DNA of 64,000 bases from Thysanoteuthis rhombus (GCA_963457665.1 OY735203.1:3893850-3957849); one strand, 5' to 3'; shown: positions 1 to 12,840, counted from the stretch's first letter. Program-made: numbers and translations. The notes: generated from the letters alone by a model not told the origin.

Positions 1-312
1 TGGTAGAAGTAGAAGGAGGAAGTAGAGGGAGAAGAGCAAGTAGACTTCCGAAGTGTTTATTGATTCTCATGTTTGTAAAAATATTGCGATATGAAAACAT
101 TCCAAGATTATTAGTTTCAATACAAATCATTACTGGGCATTTGCGGTTTCTTTTTAGGCTGGGTGTATTTAAAAAATACGAAAATGCCTATTATGATATC
201 ATAGCGCTTGGTTTCTCAGTGATGTCACATTTTAATGACATCACACCTCTTCCTTCTTATTTCTGTTGTTCAACGTGGTTTGGGCCGACCGAAAACTGTC
301 CTATTTAGATGT
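1..312 (+). repeat. Interspersed repeat family F, copy 1
   Basis: This stretch aligns by eye with 24030-24440. Shared landmarks, in order, are a GGTAG/GGAGGA-rich head, TTGATTCTCAT, an A-rich AAAAATACGAAAATGC-like segment, a CACACCTCTTCCTTCTTATT-like segment and a GTTGTTCAACG-like end. It holds a perfect 8-base palindrome pair, TGATGTCA...TGACATCA, at about 219-242. An 82-codon open frame here is not matched in the other copy, so I do not call a gene. The class is unknown, and the left end may lie outside the window. Confidence 0.6.
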
Positions 313-1165
313 GCAGACATTTAGAAATTCGACTTCTGAACCCATTTAATTCTGATGTTGATTAAAGATAACTATGCTCCACCTGAGCAAACTCTTTGTA
401 TCAAACAGAAATGTTTCAGTGATTCCGTCAACAGTTATTAAGTAAATTCCCATCGGATAGGGCATTATAAAAATGAACTGAATTCAAGTACGAAATTTCT
501 GTTGAATCATGTTCTAAGATATTTCAGAGTCGTTTGAATTATCAAAACGTAAATGCATGCGTTACATTACATGTTAGATATTAACACGTTTTAAATTTGC
601 TATTGAAATTTTCTATTTTCACCTTTTCGTTACGAAGGAGAACAGATTCAGGAGTTACAATGTTGGGAAATATACTTTGCAGTAAACAGAGTTAACGAGA
701 GGGATTTCTTTTCTGATCGTTAGTAAAAAAGCAGGATTTTTACTCCACCAACAAAGGCAAAATGCAACGTAGGTTTTTTTTTTCAGGGTTCAAGAATGTA
801 TATAATCAATGATAGAGTGCAACGTTTAATAGTGTATACAGAGCTAACCCGATTCACTCAGCCATTGTTACAGACCTCGCTGGATACCCTTGATGCAAAC
901 CCCCTCAGCTTAACGGGAATATACTGTATGGGGTAGGGTTTCTGGTCACAAGGCTTGCATTCTATTTTTAGCCCGCCACATCCGAAGCTCCATATGTGAC
1001 TATCAGAAGAATGCATTGGTTGTATACTCTTCTTCCTTGGATTATCGGGATCGTCTGGTTTTTGAAAAGCACCAATTATGCATAAACTTACTTACTTCTT
1101 TGCTAGAGGTGAAAAAAAAACAACATTTTTCTCGCCTCAATAACGAGGGAATGCTTAAATTTTCT
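313..1165. other. No recognisable feature
   Basis: AT-rich sequence without a supported reading frame or repeat match inside the window. Confidence 0.5.
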
Positions 1166-1290
1166 GCTCCCTTGGAGCTGTTTTTACGTACGATACGTAC
1201 ATAGCAAGCCAGCCAAACCAACTTGAAGACTGGAGAAACACATGATGACAGTTTGGGTTGATGGTTTCTAATAATGAGATGAAATAAGAA
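1166..1290 (-). repeat. Family A head fragment
   Basis: Read on the minus strand it gives the family A start: AGAAACCATCAACCCAAACTG, then GTTTCTCCAGT, then CAAGTTGGTTTGGCTGGC. The same order is seen at 13165-13300 and, inverted, at 27290-27400 and 34200-34285. Only the head is present. The inner end passes into unrelated sequence. Confidence 0.6.
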
Positions 1291-1320
1291 AAGAATGAAT
1301 ATTGAAAGAAAATGAAAAAG

Positions 1321-1326
1321 TGAGGA

Positions 1327-1378
<52 letters not shown>

Positions 1379-1560
1379 AAATACTAAAGAGAGAAAGAAC
1401 AAGAAAAAAAGAGAGAATGGTCGAAAGAAAGAGCATTGTGATGAAAGAATAGAATAAAATTTAAAAAAAAAGGCCGGTTAACAGGAAGAAAGACAGAGAA
1501 AATGAAAGAGAGGGACGAGGCAATTCAAGAGAGAAAAGAAAGAAGGTAAACGAAATCGGA
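1321..1560. repeat. (GAAA)n array and purine-rich flank
   Basis: A near-perfect GAAA tetranucleotide run spans about 1324-1380. Irregular GA-rich sequence follows to about 1560. Open frames across it are low-complexity artefacts. Confidence 0.9.
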
Positions 1561-1973
1561 GAACCAAAACAGCAAAGAATGTGCCCCAAATGAAATAGAT
1601 ATAAAGCAACAAGAAATCTCCCAACAAATGAAAATAATACAAAAAATCAAGAACATGCCCACCCCAGTGTCAAATGAGAGGAAAAGATTGAAATATCACG
1701 GAGCCGAGAAAAAAGAGAGAAAGAAAGGAAAGGTGAACAATATCTGATCACAACAAGGGGGCTTCATAGACAAACGTTGTCAGAGACTGGATGCAGTTCA
1801 AACCACTGCTTCGTATTATTAACGAAACAGCAGGATTGAATGTCAAAAATCTTAGCCTTGTGAAGTTGCGAATTGTTCTCACTAATCAATACCAAATGAT
1901 AAAATGGGACGCCGGAAAACCAACTGAGATACATACGAACAACGTCAACCAGTTATCAAGTGTCTTTTTTTCT

Positions 1974-2004
<31 letters not shown>

Positions 2005-2929
2005 ACACATGAGTAATTGTGTGCATACCTAGCGAAAACGCTAAACTGACAGTTTGCTGCAAATTCAGCCAAAGCAAACATAACTGCTAACCGGTAACTT
2101 ATACCATGTTAATCTAGCTCCAGTTCGTATTTTTTTTTAGCTCTAAAGCACTTGAAAGCTTACCTAGAGAGCTGACATTTCGATAAGTTGTTGCTTAGAC
2201 ATAAAACTTTACAAAAACTGTACATTGATTGTAAAGTATGTTTATTTTATTTTTGTCGGTTCAATTATAAATGTGCACCTTGATCATAATCTGAATTTGG
2301 CAAGCCAAGTTACAGCATATTGGAATTTCTGCTTTCTTGGTTTGTTTTCATGGGGTTTAGAGCTTTTGCAGGATTTTTAGCGGTTATATCAGTTTTGTGT
2401 TTTCGTTAGCTGTGTCAACCACTGCATACGAGTATTTGGCGAAGGATGTATGAAAAAGGAAAATCGATTATAATAGTTAAGAAGAACTGATTAGATTTGC
2501 ATCATCTGCTATTAATGGATGGGAAATGTAGGCCAAATGATTGGAAGCAGAGGACAGATTAGCTTCAACTGAATTAAAGACAACTGGAAACATAGTTGGA
2601 AAGATGTTGGTATGTTTTTTATCTATCTATTTATGATATGTATTGCTTTTATGGACATCTGATTATAATATATTGACTTATCAACTTTTAAAAATCTCCT
2701 AACACTTATTTAATTCTTCAAATATTCACGCAATGCTATTGTATCCCTTCAGAATGAAATATTCCTTTCCAATGAATGTTGAAAAGTGATTGTTTTTATA
2801 ATACAGTACTAGGGTAATGCCAGCTAGAAGTGTTGGTTTGGAGAGGGTTGGACTTTACGGTTTGTAGAGCAGCTTGCCATAATCGTCGTACGAAACTACG
2901 GCTTCGGGGTATTTCATATACTTCGAAAG
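1561..2929. other. No gene seen; one (TG)n array
   Basis: AT-rich sequence. A TG dinucleotide run lies at about 1976-2004. Nothing else matched other parts of the window. Confidence 0.5.
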
Positions 2930-3150
2930 AATACTTGTTTTAATGAGGAGTTCAATTTATAATGCACGTTTATGTCAAGATGGCCCCTTAGTTTATGCCC
3001 GGTTGCGTTCACGCTTGTTTCTTTCTTTTTTCAATTTTGCTTTTTTATATCCAAACTATCTAGTGACTCAACAAAACAGAAAGATGTAGCTTGTTCATGG
3101 ATCACCTCCTTTTCCAATTTTTTAATTGATCACCCCAATTTCTATTAATC
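2930..3150 (+). repeat. Family A, tail portion
   Basis: It matches other family A copies at 'CAATTTATAATG', 'CCCTTAGTTTATGCCC', 'GACTCAACAAAA' and 'ATTGATCACCCCAATTT'. The head seen at 13165-13300 is absent. It lies just upstream of the RTE fossil that starts near 3360. Confidence 0.65.
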
Positions 3151-3359
3151 ATTCTTTTTATTTATCCATTTTAAACAGCTTTGCTTATCAGGCTTATGCA
3201 TACAATTTAAAATAAAGACGGGGTACTTCAAAAAACTGGGGTTGTTGAATGGCTCAGAAGAAGAAAAATACAAATTCATAGTTATCATTTTAGTGAGATT
3301 CACGTCCACATAAAGGAAGATGAATAAAGATAGAGTTCGGATATTTTCAACATTTACTC

Positions 3360-4109
3360 ATTATTATGTCTTGGAGCTACAGAAAACGGAAAAAAAAAAA
3401 ATTAAGACGAAGCGGAGTAGGCTTTCTTATCAATAAAGAGCTCAAAGACAACATGGTAGGATTCAGATCGCATAACCAGTGTCACCGTACAGCTCACAAA
3501 GAGGTATACACTGAACTGCATCCTAGTCTACGCTCCCACTTTACAGTGGAAGAGGAGATATATAAAATATCTAGCACGATTAGAACTCAATACCTTAAGG
3601 GACAATAAAATGCTTCATTATGGGAAACTTCGATTTGGTGGGACAACATAATGAATGTTGCGTCAGAACGTTTGGACCAAATATATGGAACGAGAGGGAT
3701 GAAGACCTTATACATTTTGCAACAATACACGGGTTCAAATCATTTATCAACACCTTTTTCAACAAAGATACACACTTGAGGATTGACTTAGAGGGGTCCC
3801 AGCCACGAAACCTTGAGCAAAATCGACTACACCCTAGCAGACGAGAATAAAGCCGCCAAAGATACCTGGTCCTAAATCAAGTGAATATAGGGAACCACCA
3901 TGGAATGATAAGAAACTGCAACGACTAAACGTACCAAAATAAATCTTCAAACACGACCTGGAGGACACATGAATTTATCATCGAACTAAAAGAGAACGAC
4001 ATGAACTTCATCAACGATTTCAACAACAGAATAATTGGGGAACTATCAACTTATTCTTCAAAAGCAAAACAAAGTTCTAGAACATTCGAACTCTGCAATC
4101 ATAATGCTG

Positions 4110-4181
<72 letters not shown>

Positions 4182-5420
4182 AACACGAAAGATCTCAACA
4201 ACCACAGACCAATAAGCCTATTCAACTGCATCTACAAACCTTTTACAAAATTAATCACAAACTGAAGTAATCACCAAAGCACTAGATTGAAACCAACCGT
4301 GGAAACAAGCTGGCTTCAGAAGCTATTTAATGATTGGCCATCTACATTCGGTAGATAAACAAAACAAAAAAAAAATATAAAGAAGCAGAATATAAAGTGA
4401 CACTTACCATAGCTTTCGTTAATTCCAAGGCGTTCGACTTATTGGAAATCCAACAAGGCGTAAATACCGTTTCTACCAAAGTATCGCATGATATCTGCCG
4501 ACACAGGAGTTCCTTGATCAGGCTACAAAAAGATTCTGAGCCCTTCCAGCTCAAATGTAAGTGAGACAAGGCGATACCAACTCTTCACAGCTTGCCTCAA
4601 AATGATCTTCCGAATCCTAAACTGGGAAAATAAATCAGAATGGATGACAAACACTTGAGTAACCTCATATTTAATCACGATATCGTCCTTTCCCCTGAGA
4701 ACTTTCAGGACCTCCAAATGCTGTTAGATGGACTGGATGCTGACAGCAAGAAAGTTAATCTTAACATGAACTTCAGAAAAAAAAATGTCATGTGCAACGA
4801 ATATATTAAAACAAAGACGTGCAATCAAAATCAAAGACGCTGACTTGAAGATAATAGTTCACAACATCAACCTAGGAACAAACAAATCAGAAGAAATCAA
4901 GCGAAAAATTCCTCAAGGATAACAAGCTTCCCTAAGTGCTAATTCAGCCTACAAGAACAAGAAAATCACACTCATCTCAAAAAAACAACATCATCCTCCA
5001 AGCAGGCACCTATGGAGCTAAATCATGAAACCTGGCCAGAAGATCGGCCCTTAAACTGAGAACCATGCGATGTGCACATAAGAGAATCGTGCTCAACATA
5101 ACATGGAGAGATTACTAGATGGCTCCATATATTAGAAGAAAAACAGGAGTCCGAGATATAATAAAACCCATGAAAAACTCAAATGGTAATAGGCTGGACA
5201 TGTTGCAAAAATGCCTGACAAACGTTGAACAACACAATTTACAATGTGGATCCTCAGAGATCATATGCGAAAGTGGGTCGTCAAAATGTAAGATGATGTG
5301 ACGTACTGAGCAAGTTCAGAAAGTTTTGGCTCCGTGACGCCCACAGTATATAGATTTATCAAATTTATAGAAATGTTTATGCCCAACCACGGACGTTAAA
5401 AGGCAGATGATAATGTCTTG
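3360..5420 (+). mobile_element. Decayed RTE-type LINE, endonuclease to C-terminus
   Basis: Translated pieces in changing plus-strand frames follow RTE order. 3366-3500 gives an endonuclease piece (GVGFLINKEL). 3620-3850 gives a second (MGNFDLVGQ...NTFFNKD), corresponding to the GDFNA and NTFF regions. 4180-4270 gives LNNHRPISLFNCIYK (RT motif). 4640-4840 gives the palm region where functional copies have FADDIVL; here it reads FNHDIVL, so the first catalytic Asp of the pair is lost. 5000-5300 gives the C-terminal YGAxxW and TGVRDII segments. The element ends near 5400 with an ACGGACGTTAAAAGG-like end and GATGATAATG, as in other RTE copies here. There are several frameshifts and stops, and a (TA)n array sits in the linker before RT. 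It is old and inactive. Confidence 0.85.
4111..4179. repeat. (TA)n array inside the RTE fossil
   Basis: About 34 TA units with one interruption (AAATA). It separates the CNHNAVI segment from the next RT segment of the surrounding RTE copy, so it grew inside or replaced part of that copy. Confidence 0.9.
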
Positions 5421-5454
5421 GAAAAATATTTGTTTTTGTTTTTGTTTTTATTTG

Positions 5455-5710
5455 AGGGAATACCCTCCCCCCCTAAATAGGTTTTAGCAGGACATTCAAT
5501 TTACAATGAGGGTTCATACTAAATTGGCCCTTTAGTTTATGTCCACCCACTTTTGGAAAAAAGAAAACCTATTTAGTGAAAAAGGGCGAGAGAAGTAACT
5601 TATTCATTGATTACCCCTTTATCCATTTTTTAATTGATAATCCCCAACAAGACATGCTTTTAAAAGACTATGATCATACGATATTTTTTAGTGAGTGGCT
5701 AACAATATAT
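5455..5710 (+). repeat. Family A, tail portion
   Basis: Shared landmarks are 'AATAGGTTTTAGCAGG', 'CAATTTACAATG', 'CCCTTTAGTTTATGTCC', 'GAGAGAAGTAACTTATTCA', 'TTGATAATCCCCAACA' and 'GAGTGGCTAAC'. It begins soon after the 3' end of the RTE fossil. Confidence 0.7.
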
Positions 5711-6380
5711 ATTGATTTTTTTCTTCAAGTGGGAAGATGTCAGAGAAATATGCAATTTTGTTGTGCCGTAAAAATATCAATGATTTTCTAACAATAAACA
5801 TGTATAATTCTTACGTAGCAAAGTGTATATACAACAGACATTTAGTTTCTTGCTAGCTAGCCAGTACCCTTACGCTGGCTATAGCATCAGCTATCCCTAT
5901 CCTGGCTTCCTATGCAATAAGTTTATTTTGTCTCAGCTTTTGATAAGTGGAATAGACTTATAAGCAACAAGCACCCCAATTGGTGTCATTCACTTCTCTA
6001 TTTTCGCTTATGGTACCTGATATTCTTAAACAGTCATCCATCTAAGTATTGATCAGATTGAACGTTGGATAACTTCGATGATCACAGGAGACCCAGAGTA
6101 TCGAATGTGATTTTGCCAGAGAGAATTTAGGTTTTCGTTCCTGAGAATGCAATTATGAAAAAAACTTGGTTGCCATTCTTGTCATTCCTTTCTTTTGTTT
6201 TGTTTTGTTCAAGTATTAACCGCCATTATTATAATCCAGATGGAGTGATTCATTTGTATAATTTCGACTGTTTTGTGATAACTTAAATGACTCCTGTATC
6301 ATGGGTTCGGAACAATAATACCTATTCAGTTTATAGATTAAAACAGAGACATTCCCTCGCCAAGTAATGACTTTCTAGAA
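5711..6380. other. No recognisable feature
   Basis: AT-rich, without a convincing frame or internal match. A short imperfect inverted repeat of the GCTAGC/GCTGGC type lies near 5855-5905. Confidence 0.45.
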
Positions 6381-6990
6381 GAAGAATGGGAAAAGATTAA
6401 TGTTGGATTGGAAGGGGGAAATATCGGGGAGAAAAAGTATTGAAGATTGTATCGACCCTTTTATCAAAAGACTTGCAAAATTTTATTGACAGATATTATC
6501 GTAGACGAAAGTCCGCAGAGATATCTACGTGAAGAACGCTTGAAAAAAGAAATAGAATATCCTGGAACAGCAACTCAGAACAAATGAATCAATTATATCA
6601 AGGAAAAAAAAAAATGAACAAACTGAAAAAGACAACAAATATTACTTTTTTTTTCCGGAAAAGATGAGACTTTCAACAACATCATTAATGGATGCAACTA
6701 GCCGGCTCAAAGAGTATTACTATGACAGGCACGACAGAATAAGAACAGGGATACATTGGGAATTGTGCAAATGGTTTTTGTTTGATCATGTGATCAAATG
6801 GTATCAGCACAAACTAGCATTTGTTCTAGAAATTGTAAAGAATATGATACTCTGGGACTTTGACATCCAGAATGACTATTCTATCTGTCATCGGACACTG
6901 GACCTTATAGTCGTAAACAAAGAAAAAGGGATTTTTCTTTAGAACAGAAAAGACTATGTGACATGAAAATTGACACAGTGTCCATTGCAA
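6381..6990 (+). mobile_element. REL-type LINE, C-terminal fragment
   Basis: The plus strand gives a SIEDC segment at about 6430-6480, matching residues 900-904 of the complete element at 50980-54585. At 6700-6940 it gives YDRHDRIRTGIHWELCK, KWYQHK, WDFDIQ and LDLIVVNK. These match the part after the zinc knuckle up to the start of the nuclease. The nuclease RPD motif reads RTLD here. The piece between the two blocks, including the knuckle, is missing or scrambled, so this is a decayed 5'-truncated copy. Confidence 0.8.
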
Positions 6991-8039
6991 TGACAATCTA
7001 TCAGGAAAAGATTCGAAAATGCATTGTGACTGTCCGAACGATGTTGTTGCCAGGGTCTGTAAGGATACTGAGAAAGATGGCTTGCTGGCACCCAATCCCA
7101 AAAGACAACCACTAGACATCTGATGTGAACATGCAAATGGATGGAAAATAATAATATTAGAGTGGGTGAAGTATGATGAACCGACGAAGATGAACGAAAA
7201 GGTGTGAAAAGAAGAATCTAATGGTTTTAGCTTGATGTTAAAAGTATTTCGATCAGTCAGTTACAAAAATACACAACAAATGCAACCCTTTCAGAAGACC
7301 TTCTAATCTGAAGCTTCCTGGTTGCAAAGGCCAAGATGGCTTCAGATACGATGCAAAAGCTTAAAAAGTAAAAACAACATATAAATAAATCAGATATGTT
7401 TGTTCGTGTAAGTTGTTTCTATCAAGTTCTCGGCGATTTCGATGTTTTCGTCAGCTAAAAAGCTAATTGTGTACTTCGCATAAGATAGCGCTCTCATGAG
7501 TCGCATATCTCCAGCGTAGGTCGTTCAATAATGTCAATCCCACAATATGCAAGTATAGCCATTTGCATTGGGATAAACGATAAATATTTTATATGTTTAT
7601 ATGCCTACAACAACAGATGCTCACTGGAAAATATGTATTGTACGTGCACACGCACAAACATACACACACACACACAAATTCACGTATGCACGTACGCACG
7701 AGAGCGCAAACACACACACAAGCATACACATGTATGTACACAATATTCTCTTGGTATATATGAAACCATTATGATGGCGTAATTAAACCCCTGTCAATGG
7801 ATGACCAGTAAAAACTACTTATACCTTGGCTCGGGGATACTTCCTGCATTTTTCAGCAGAAAGCACATTTCCCTATATCCTTATTTTTTTTCTCTCTCTC
7901 TCTTCTAAACCGGCTCAAAAGATTAGGGACTCGTTCAGCTGTTCGCAATAAATGGGTCTTTGCTTTATTCTTTTAAAACCATTGCGTTCATTTTTGTGTG
8001 CTTTTTCACAACCGAAGCCTTTCAGAGTGAAAGATAAAT
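6991..8039. other. No gene seen; short CA-rich stretch
   Basis: Mixed AT-rich sequence. CA-rich microsatellite-like stretches lie at 7648-7735, and a CT run lies near 7890. No supported frame. Confidence 0.45.
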
Positions 8040-8499
8040 TTTGTTTTGCACGTTGAAAACAATTTGTATTATCTCGTTCTCTTCTTGTTCATTTTCTGTT
8101 TTGTCGTGCTTTTTTTTTCATTCACATTTGCTCAACATTTATTCGCTATATTTTCTGTTTTTTCCTATTCTTCTGATTTTTGGCTCCAAAACGTCTTCTA
8201 AAGTTTACGTTTGGCCACTTTTAATTTCTCATGTTTTGCGTCTTTTGTTATCTGGAACATTCGTCATTTTCTCTCTTTTTTCCTGGGTTTCTTTCATATA
8301 TTCGTTTTTATAGGTCTACCTATTTTTTCAAAAATATATTTCTTTTTCTTTACGATACATTTTTCTTTCTTTTCTTATTTTAACACATTTTAGTGTTTCC
8401 TTTTTTATCATTTCTTTCTTTTACTTTCTTTAGTTTTGAATATATTCAGTTTTCTTTTCACCCTCTTTTCTTATTATATTACATTTTTTAAAATTTTTT

Positions 8500-8554
<55 letters not shown>

Positions 8555-9640
8555 CTCGTATTCACGTATTTATTTCATAAGTTTTCACTTTTCTTTCTAC
8601 CTTTTTTAATTCTTTCGTTTCAAAATTTCTATACTTTTTTTTTGTCATTCTTTTCTTTCTCGCTTCTATAATTTCATTCTCTTTATTTCAATTTTGATTA
8701 TTCAGGTATTTTCTTTTATTTTCTTTCGCTAAAATTACTCCTTATCTACCCTGACTTTCTTTTTTCTTTTCTTTCTTTCGACCACTCTATTTCTTGTTCG
8801 TCATATATTCTTTTGCCTTACTCTTTCACTCTTGATGCTTTTCCATCTTTTTTTCTTCTTGAGTTCGTTTTATCATTTTTCCTCTCCTTTTTTTTTCTTT
8901 CTTTCTGTTTTTTTTTTTTAATTTTGTTTTCGATCGTAGTTTCTTCATTTTCTTTTTGTAAAGTAATTGTTTTTCGCATTTCTCCTCCGGACTCTTCCTA
9001 TCTCTTTCATTCTTTCCTTTTCTTTTAAACCATTTCATGTCTTTTCTCGCCCGTTTTTCTTCATTTATCTTTGGTTCTTACTTCCTTCCTTTCTTTCAAT
9101 TTTCGTTCTTTTATTCTTTATCACCTTCTTTTCTCTTTTTTTGAAAATTTTCTTTTACTTTGTTTCTTCTTTTCTTTTTGTCATATTTTTTCATTCTTAA
9201 TTGTCCTCCCTTTCTTCATTTCTCTCTTTCTTCCTTTCTTTCTTTCTATTTTGACCCCATTTTCATCTCTTTATAATCTTTTTATAAATTGTCTTTTAGT
9301 TGTATCCATCTACCTAATGTCATTTCTCACCTATTTTGCTCACAAGACCCCAATTTTCTTACCCTTCATTCAACTCCTTGTTCCATTCTGTCTCCTTTTT
9401 ATGTATATTTCTCCTTTCCTTTTTTTTCTTCTCTCTTTCTTCTGCATTTTTCGAAATTGTATTTTATAACATTTTTTTTTATTTTGCTGTCCATTTTGTC
9501 GTTTCTCAATTATCGCTGCTCCATTTTACAATATTCTTTTCTTGCTTTCGGTCAGCTTTTGCTCCTACCCTCGTCTCACTTATTTTTCAGTTATTACCAC
9601 ATTTATTCGCGTATTACGCAATTTTTGTATAACACTAGAA
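8040..9640 (+). repeat. 1.6-kb polypyrimidine block with (CTTT)n
   Basis: The plus strand is overwhelmingly T and C for about 1.6 kb, with a CTTT run at about 8503-8553 and many shorter TTTC/TTCTT runs. Long Phe/Ser/Leu-rich open frames on this strand are products of composition, not genes. It looks like an eroded, expanded tetranucleotide repeat. Confidence 0.85.
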
Positions 9641-9728
9641 TCGTACTAGATCTTGAAGTGAAAAGTTGTTACATAAGTGTAGCCCTTACATACCATTGGC
9701 TCTATATTTCGGCAATCCCCAGTGTTAT

Positions 9729-10384
<656 letters not shown>

Positions 10385-10850
10385 AAGGTTTCTCTTCACT
10401 CTTGATCGCTCTAAAGCAAAAAAAAAAAAAACAAAACAAAAAAAAACATCACTTTTGAAACATTAAAGGAGAGGAAAAGTTTCCCTACATTTTCTTACCT
10501 TTACGGCAGATTTTTCCTTCGCTTTTGATGCATCGAGCGGTAAAAGTTACCCTTCACTCTTGACCCATCAAGGAGGAGAAGTTTCCCGTCATTTTTCACC
10601 CTTTATAGGGGAGAAAAGTTTTCGTAAACACTTTCGTCCCTTTGAGACTCTTTGAAGAGTATGCAAGCCAACATGCACTTTTGACCCTTTAAAAGGTCGA
10701 ACATTTACCCTTGAATTCTGAACCATTAAGGGGGGAGATATTTCTATTTACTTTTGAAATGGAATATTCCCTTTTATTTCTGATCCCTTAAAGGTAAGAA
10801 GCTTCCTTTCATTTTTTATTACTTAAAAAGGAAACAGGTTCCCGACATTT
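10385..10850 (+). repeat. Degenerate ~35-bp minisatellite
   Basis: About 12 diverged units follow the pattern GGAGAAAAGTTTCCCTTCA then CTTTTGACCCTTTAA. Clear unit ends read GACCCATCAAGGAGG, CACCCTTTATAGGGG, GACCCTTTAAAAGG, AACCATTAAGGGG and GATCCCTTAAAGG. Unit length varies from about 30 to 45. A poly-A segment with CAAAA interruptions lies between the first two units. No coding frame runs through the array. A lone similar unit occurs at 29211-29265. Confidence 0.75.
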
Positions 10851-10990
10851 TGTGAATGGTGGTAAGATAATAAATTCTAAGTAAAGACGGCCACTGCTGG
10901 ACACAAATTAAGGAATCAATTTAGTATAGATTCTTATCGTAAATTAAACTCCCACACTGTAGACTTCGGAATTAATTTTCAAGAGCTCAC
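10851..10990 (-). repeat. Family A fragment
   Basis: GGCCACTGCTGGACACAAA, TTAAGGAATCAATTTAGTAT and AAATTAAACTCCCACACTG match the minus-strand central part of family A at 33845-33905 and 58920-58975. Confidence 0.6.
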
Positions 10991-11370
10991 TCACTAAAAA
11001 CCCGCTCCAGTCCTTTTAATAACCACAGATGATCTGGTGCTTATAGCTCTGCTCGTTATTGAATTTCGAGACTGACTGATAAACGGATGGACAGATGGAT
11101 CGACAGGCATTTGATGAATTATAATATGACGATTATCCGGTTGATTTCTTTTTCTTTTTAGGATTTCATGAAATCGTCCTAGGCAAATGTACTGGTCTAC
11201 TTTCTTTAGCTTTTCATTTTTGATCCTGATCGTTGTTTTTTTCCTAACATATTAGATGTATATGACATTTTTTACTGAAGTTCATGTAGAAGCTAACTTT
11301 CTTGCTCTTCTCATTCAGCTCTCGACAGAATAAGCCCTACAATCGAAAACAAAAAGATTTGATTAGTTCT
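10991..11370. other. No recognisable feature
   Basis: AT-rich spacer between a family A fragment and an RTE 3' end. It contains GATGGA-type short repeats near 11090. Confidence 0.4.
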
Positions 11371-11790
11371 AAAAAAAGGGTATACAATCAATATGTCCTC
11401 CCGATAGTTACCGATGGAGTTGAAACATGGAACCTAATAAACTTAAACTGATAACCATGCAACATGCACAGGAAAGGACCATGCTCAACCTCACTTGGAG
11501 AGATCACAATACAACACAGTATATTGAAGGAAAAGCAGGGGTCAGATGTGCCATAGAACCCAAAATCATTTGGCAACGAGTTGGTCATATAGCGAGGATG
11601 CCAGGCAACCGCTGGATCCGCAGATCATATGCAAAACTGTGACCAGGAGAGAATGAGACGATGCGACGAACTAGACTAGTACAGAAAGTACTGGCTCTGT
11701 GACATCTGTGATAGAGAGATCTAGTGATCTTTGGGGAAGGTCCAAGTCCAACGCTGGACGCTTAAAAGATGATGATGGTGACTATCCCAA
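11371..11790 (+). mobile_element. RTE-type LINE, C-terminal 3' end
   Basis: The plus strand gives YNQYVLPIVT, GVETWN, MQHAQERTMLNLTWRDH, TQYIEGKAGVR, then a GHIARMPGNRW segment and an ELD.YRKYWL-like end. This is the conserved C-terminal tail of RTE proteins. The DNA ends with CCAACGCTGGACGCTTAAAA and GATGATGATGG. The 5' part is missing, and a few stops or shifts break the frame. Confidence 0.85.
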
Positions 11791-11839
11791 ACACAGGGAC
11801 ATGTAACCACTAATTTTTAATTATAGGGACATGTAAAGG

Positions 11840-12840
11840 ATGACAATGTTCGTCGCATACTCTTGCTGAATAACCTGCTAGTTTGACGAGTGTCTTATTG
11901 ATTGACAGTAACCCCTGTGTCTGAGTTGTATCTTTAACACCTGTGTCGATAGGGAGGTTGCAAAACTCTGACATACAGGGTCTATTCCTTATTGCACGAT
12001 TGCATCAATGATCTGATGAGTTTTCTACTGAGTCGAATACCTTCTTGAAGTAAACAAATGTTACTGTAAGTGGCATTTTATATTCTGTTGCCGTCTCTTA
12101 GTTCATTTACCGATTGGAGATGATCAGGTAGTTTCTCCTGAAGCTAGCTTGTTCCCTTGTTTTCATCAGGCGTTGTGGTAATTCAGTTGATCACCACTTG
12201 GGTAAAACGTCTATAGATGCAGTTGTGTAGGCTTATTGGCCAATTGTTCAGATCTTTTGGGTTCCTTTCTTAAAATAACAGAACTATGATTGTTGCGTTC
12301 AGATCCTTCAGGACCTTACTTTGAATGAAGCATAAATTGAAAAAAAAATTGGTCGTTCCCTGGAGCGGCCTTTACCAGAATATATTGAAGGTTATGTTAT
12401 CGAATTGGTAACTCTTCGAATTGGTAACTCGAGACTTGTAAATATTATGGTCATTTATTTGCTCTTTGGCCTAAAAATACTGGTGACTTCAATTAAAGAT
12501 TTGGTCATTTTGTAGTTGAACTCATATCTGTTCTCTTTTGGTTCATAAATGTTTTCCACATGGAGCCTGAATAGGCAGGTGAGCTTTTTTATACACTAAT
12601 TAGTTCAGACGATTCCATTCTTGGTTCCATGATTAGAGCTCCTGATTTTTTTTTATTGGGTTTCTTCTTGGAGAATGTGTTCATCATTTTGAACTATCCT
12701 CGACTTATGATCTATGTTGAGCGGGTATTCACGGTATAAAACGGGATATTAAAGTCCACAGGTTGCTTGTTGAGTGTGATTGGTGTGTTCTTACATGTCC
12801 CTCATTTATTTTAAGTTTTAATTTACTATATATCCACAGC
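11840..12840 (-). mobile_element. RTE-type LINE, endonuclease end and RT part
   Basis: Minus-strand pieces, from high to low coordinate, are MMNTFSKKKP (endonuclease end, about 12640-12700), KVLKDLNATIIVLL (about 12290-12330), NPKDLNNWPISLHNCIY (about 12190-12260), and a TVTFVYFKKVFDSVE segment matching the RT motif with catalytic Asp (about 12030-12070). It is head-to-head with the RTE end at 11371-11790, so these are two separate insertions or an inverted rearrangement. It is heavily decayed. Confidence 0.75.

Noticed and set aside
8503-8553. CRISPR-like regular repeat
   Set aside because: Tetranucleotide microsatellite without spacers, in an animal-type genome.
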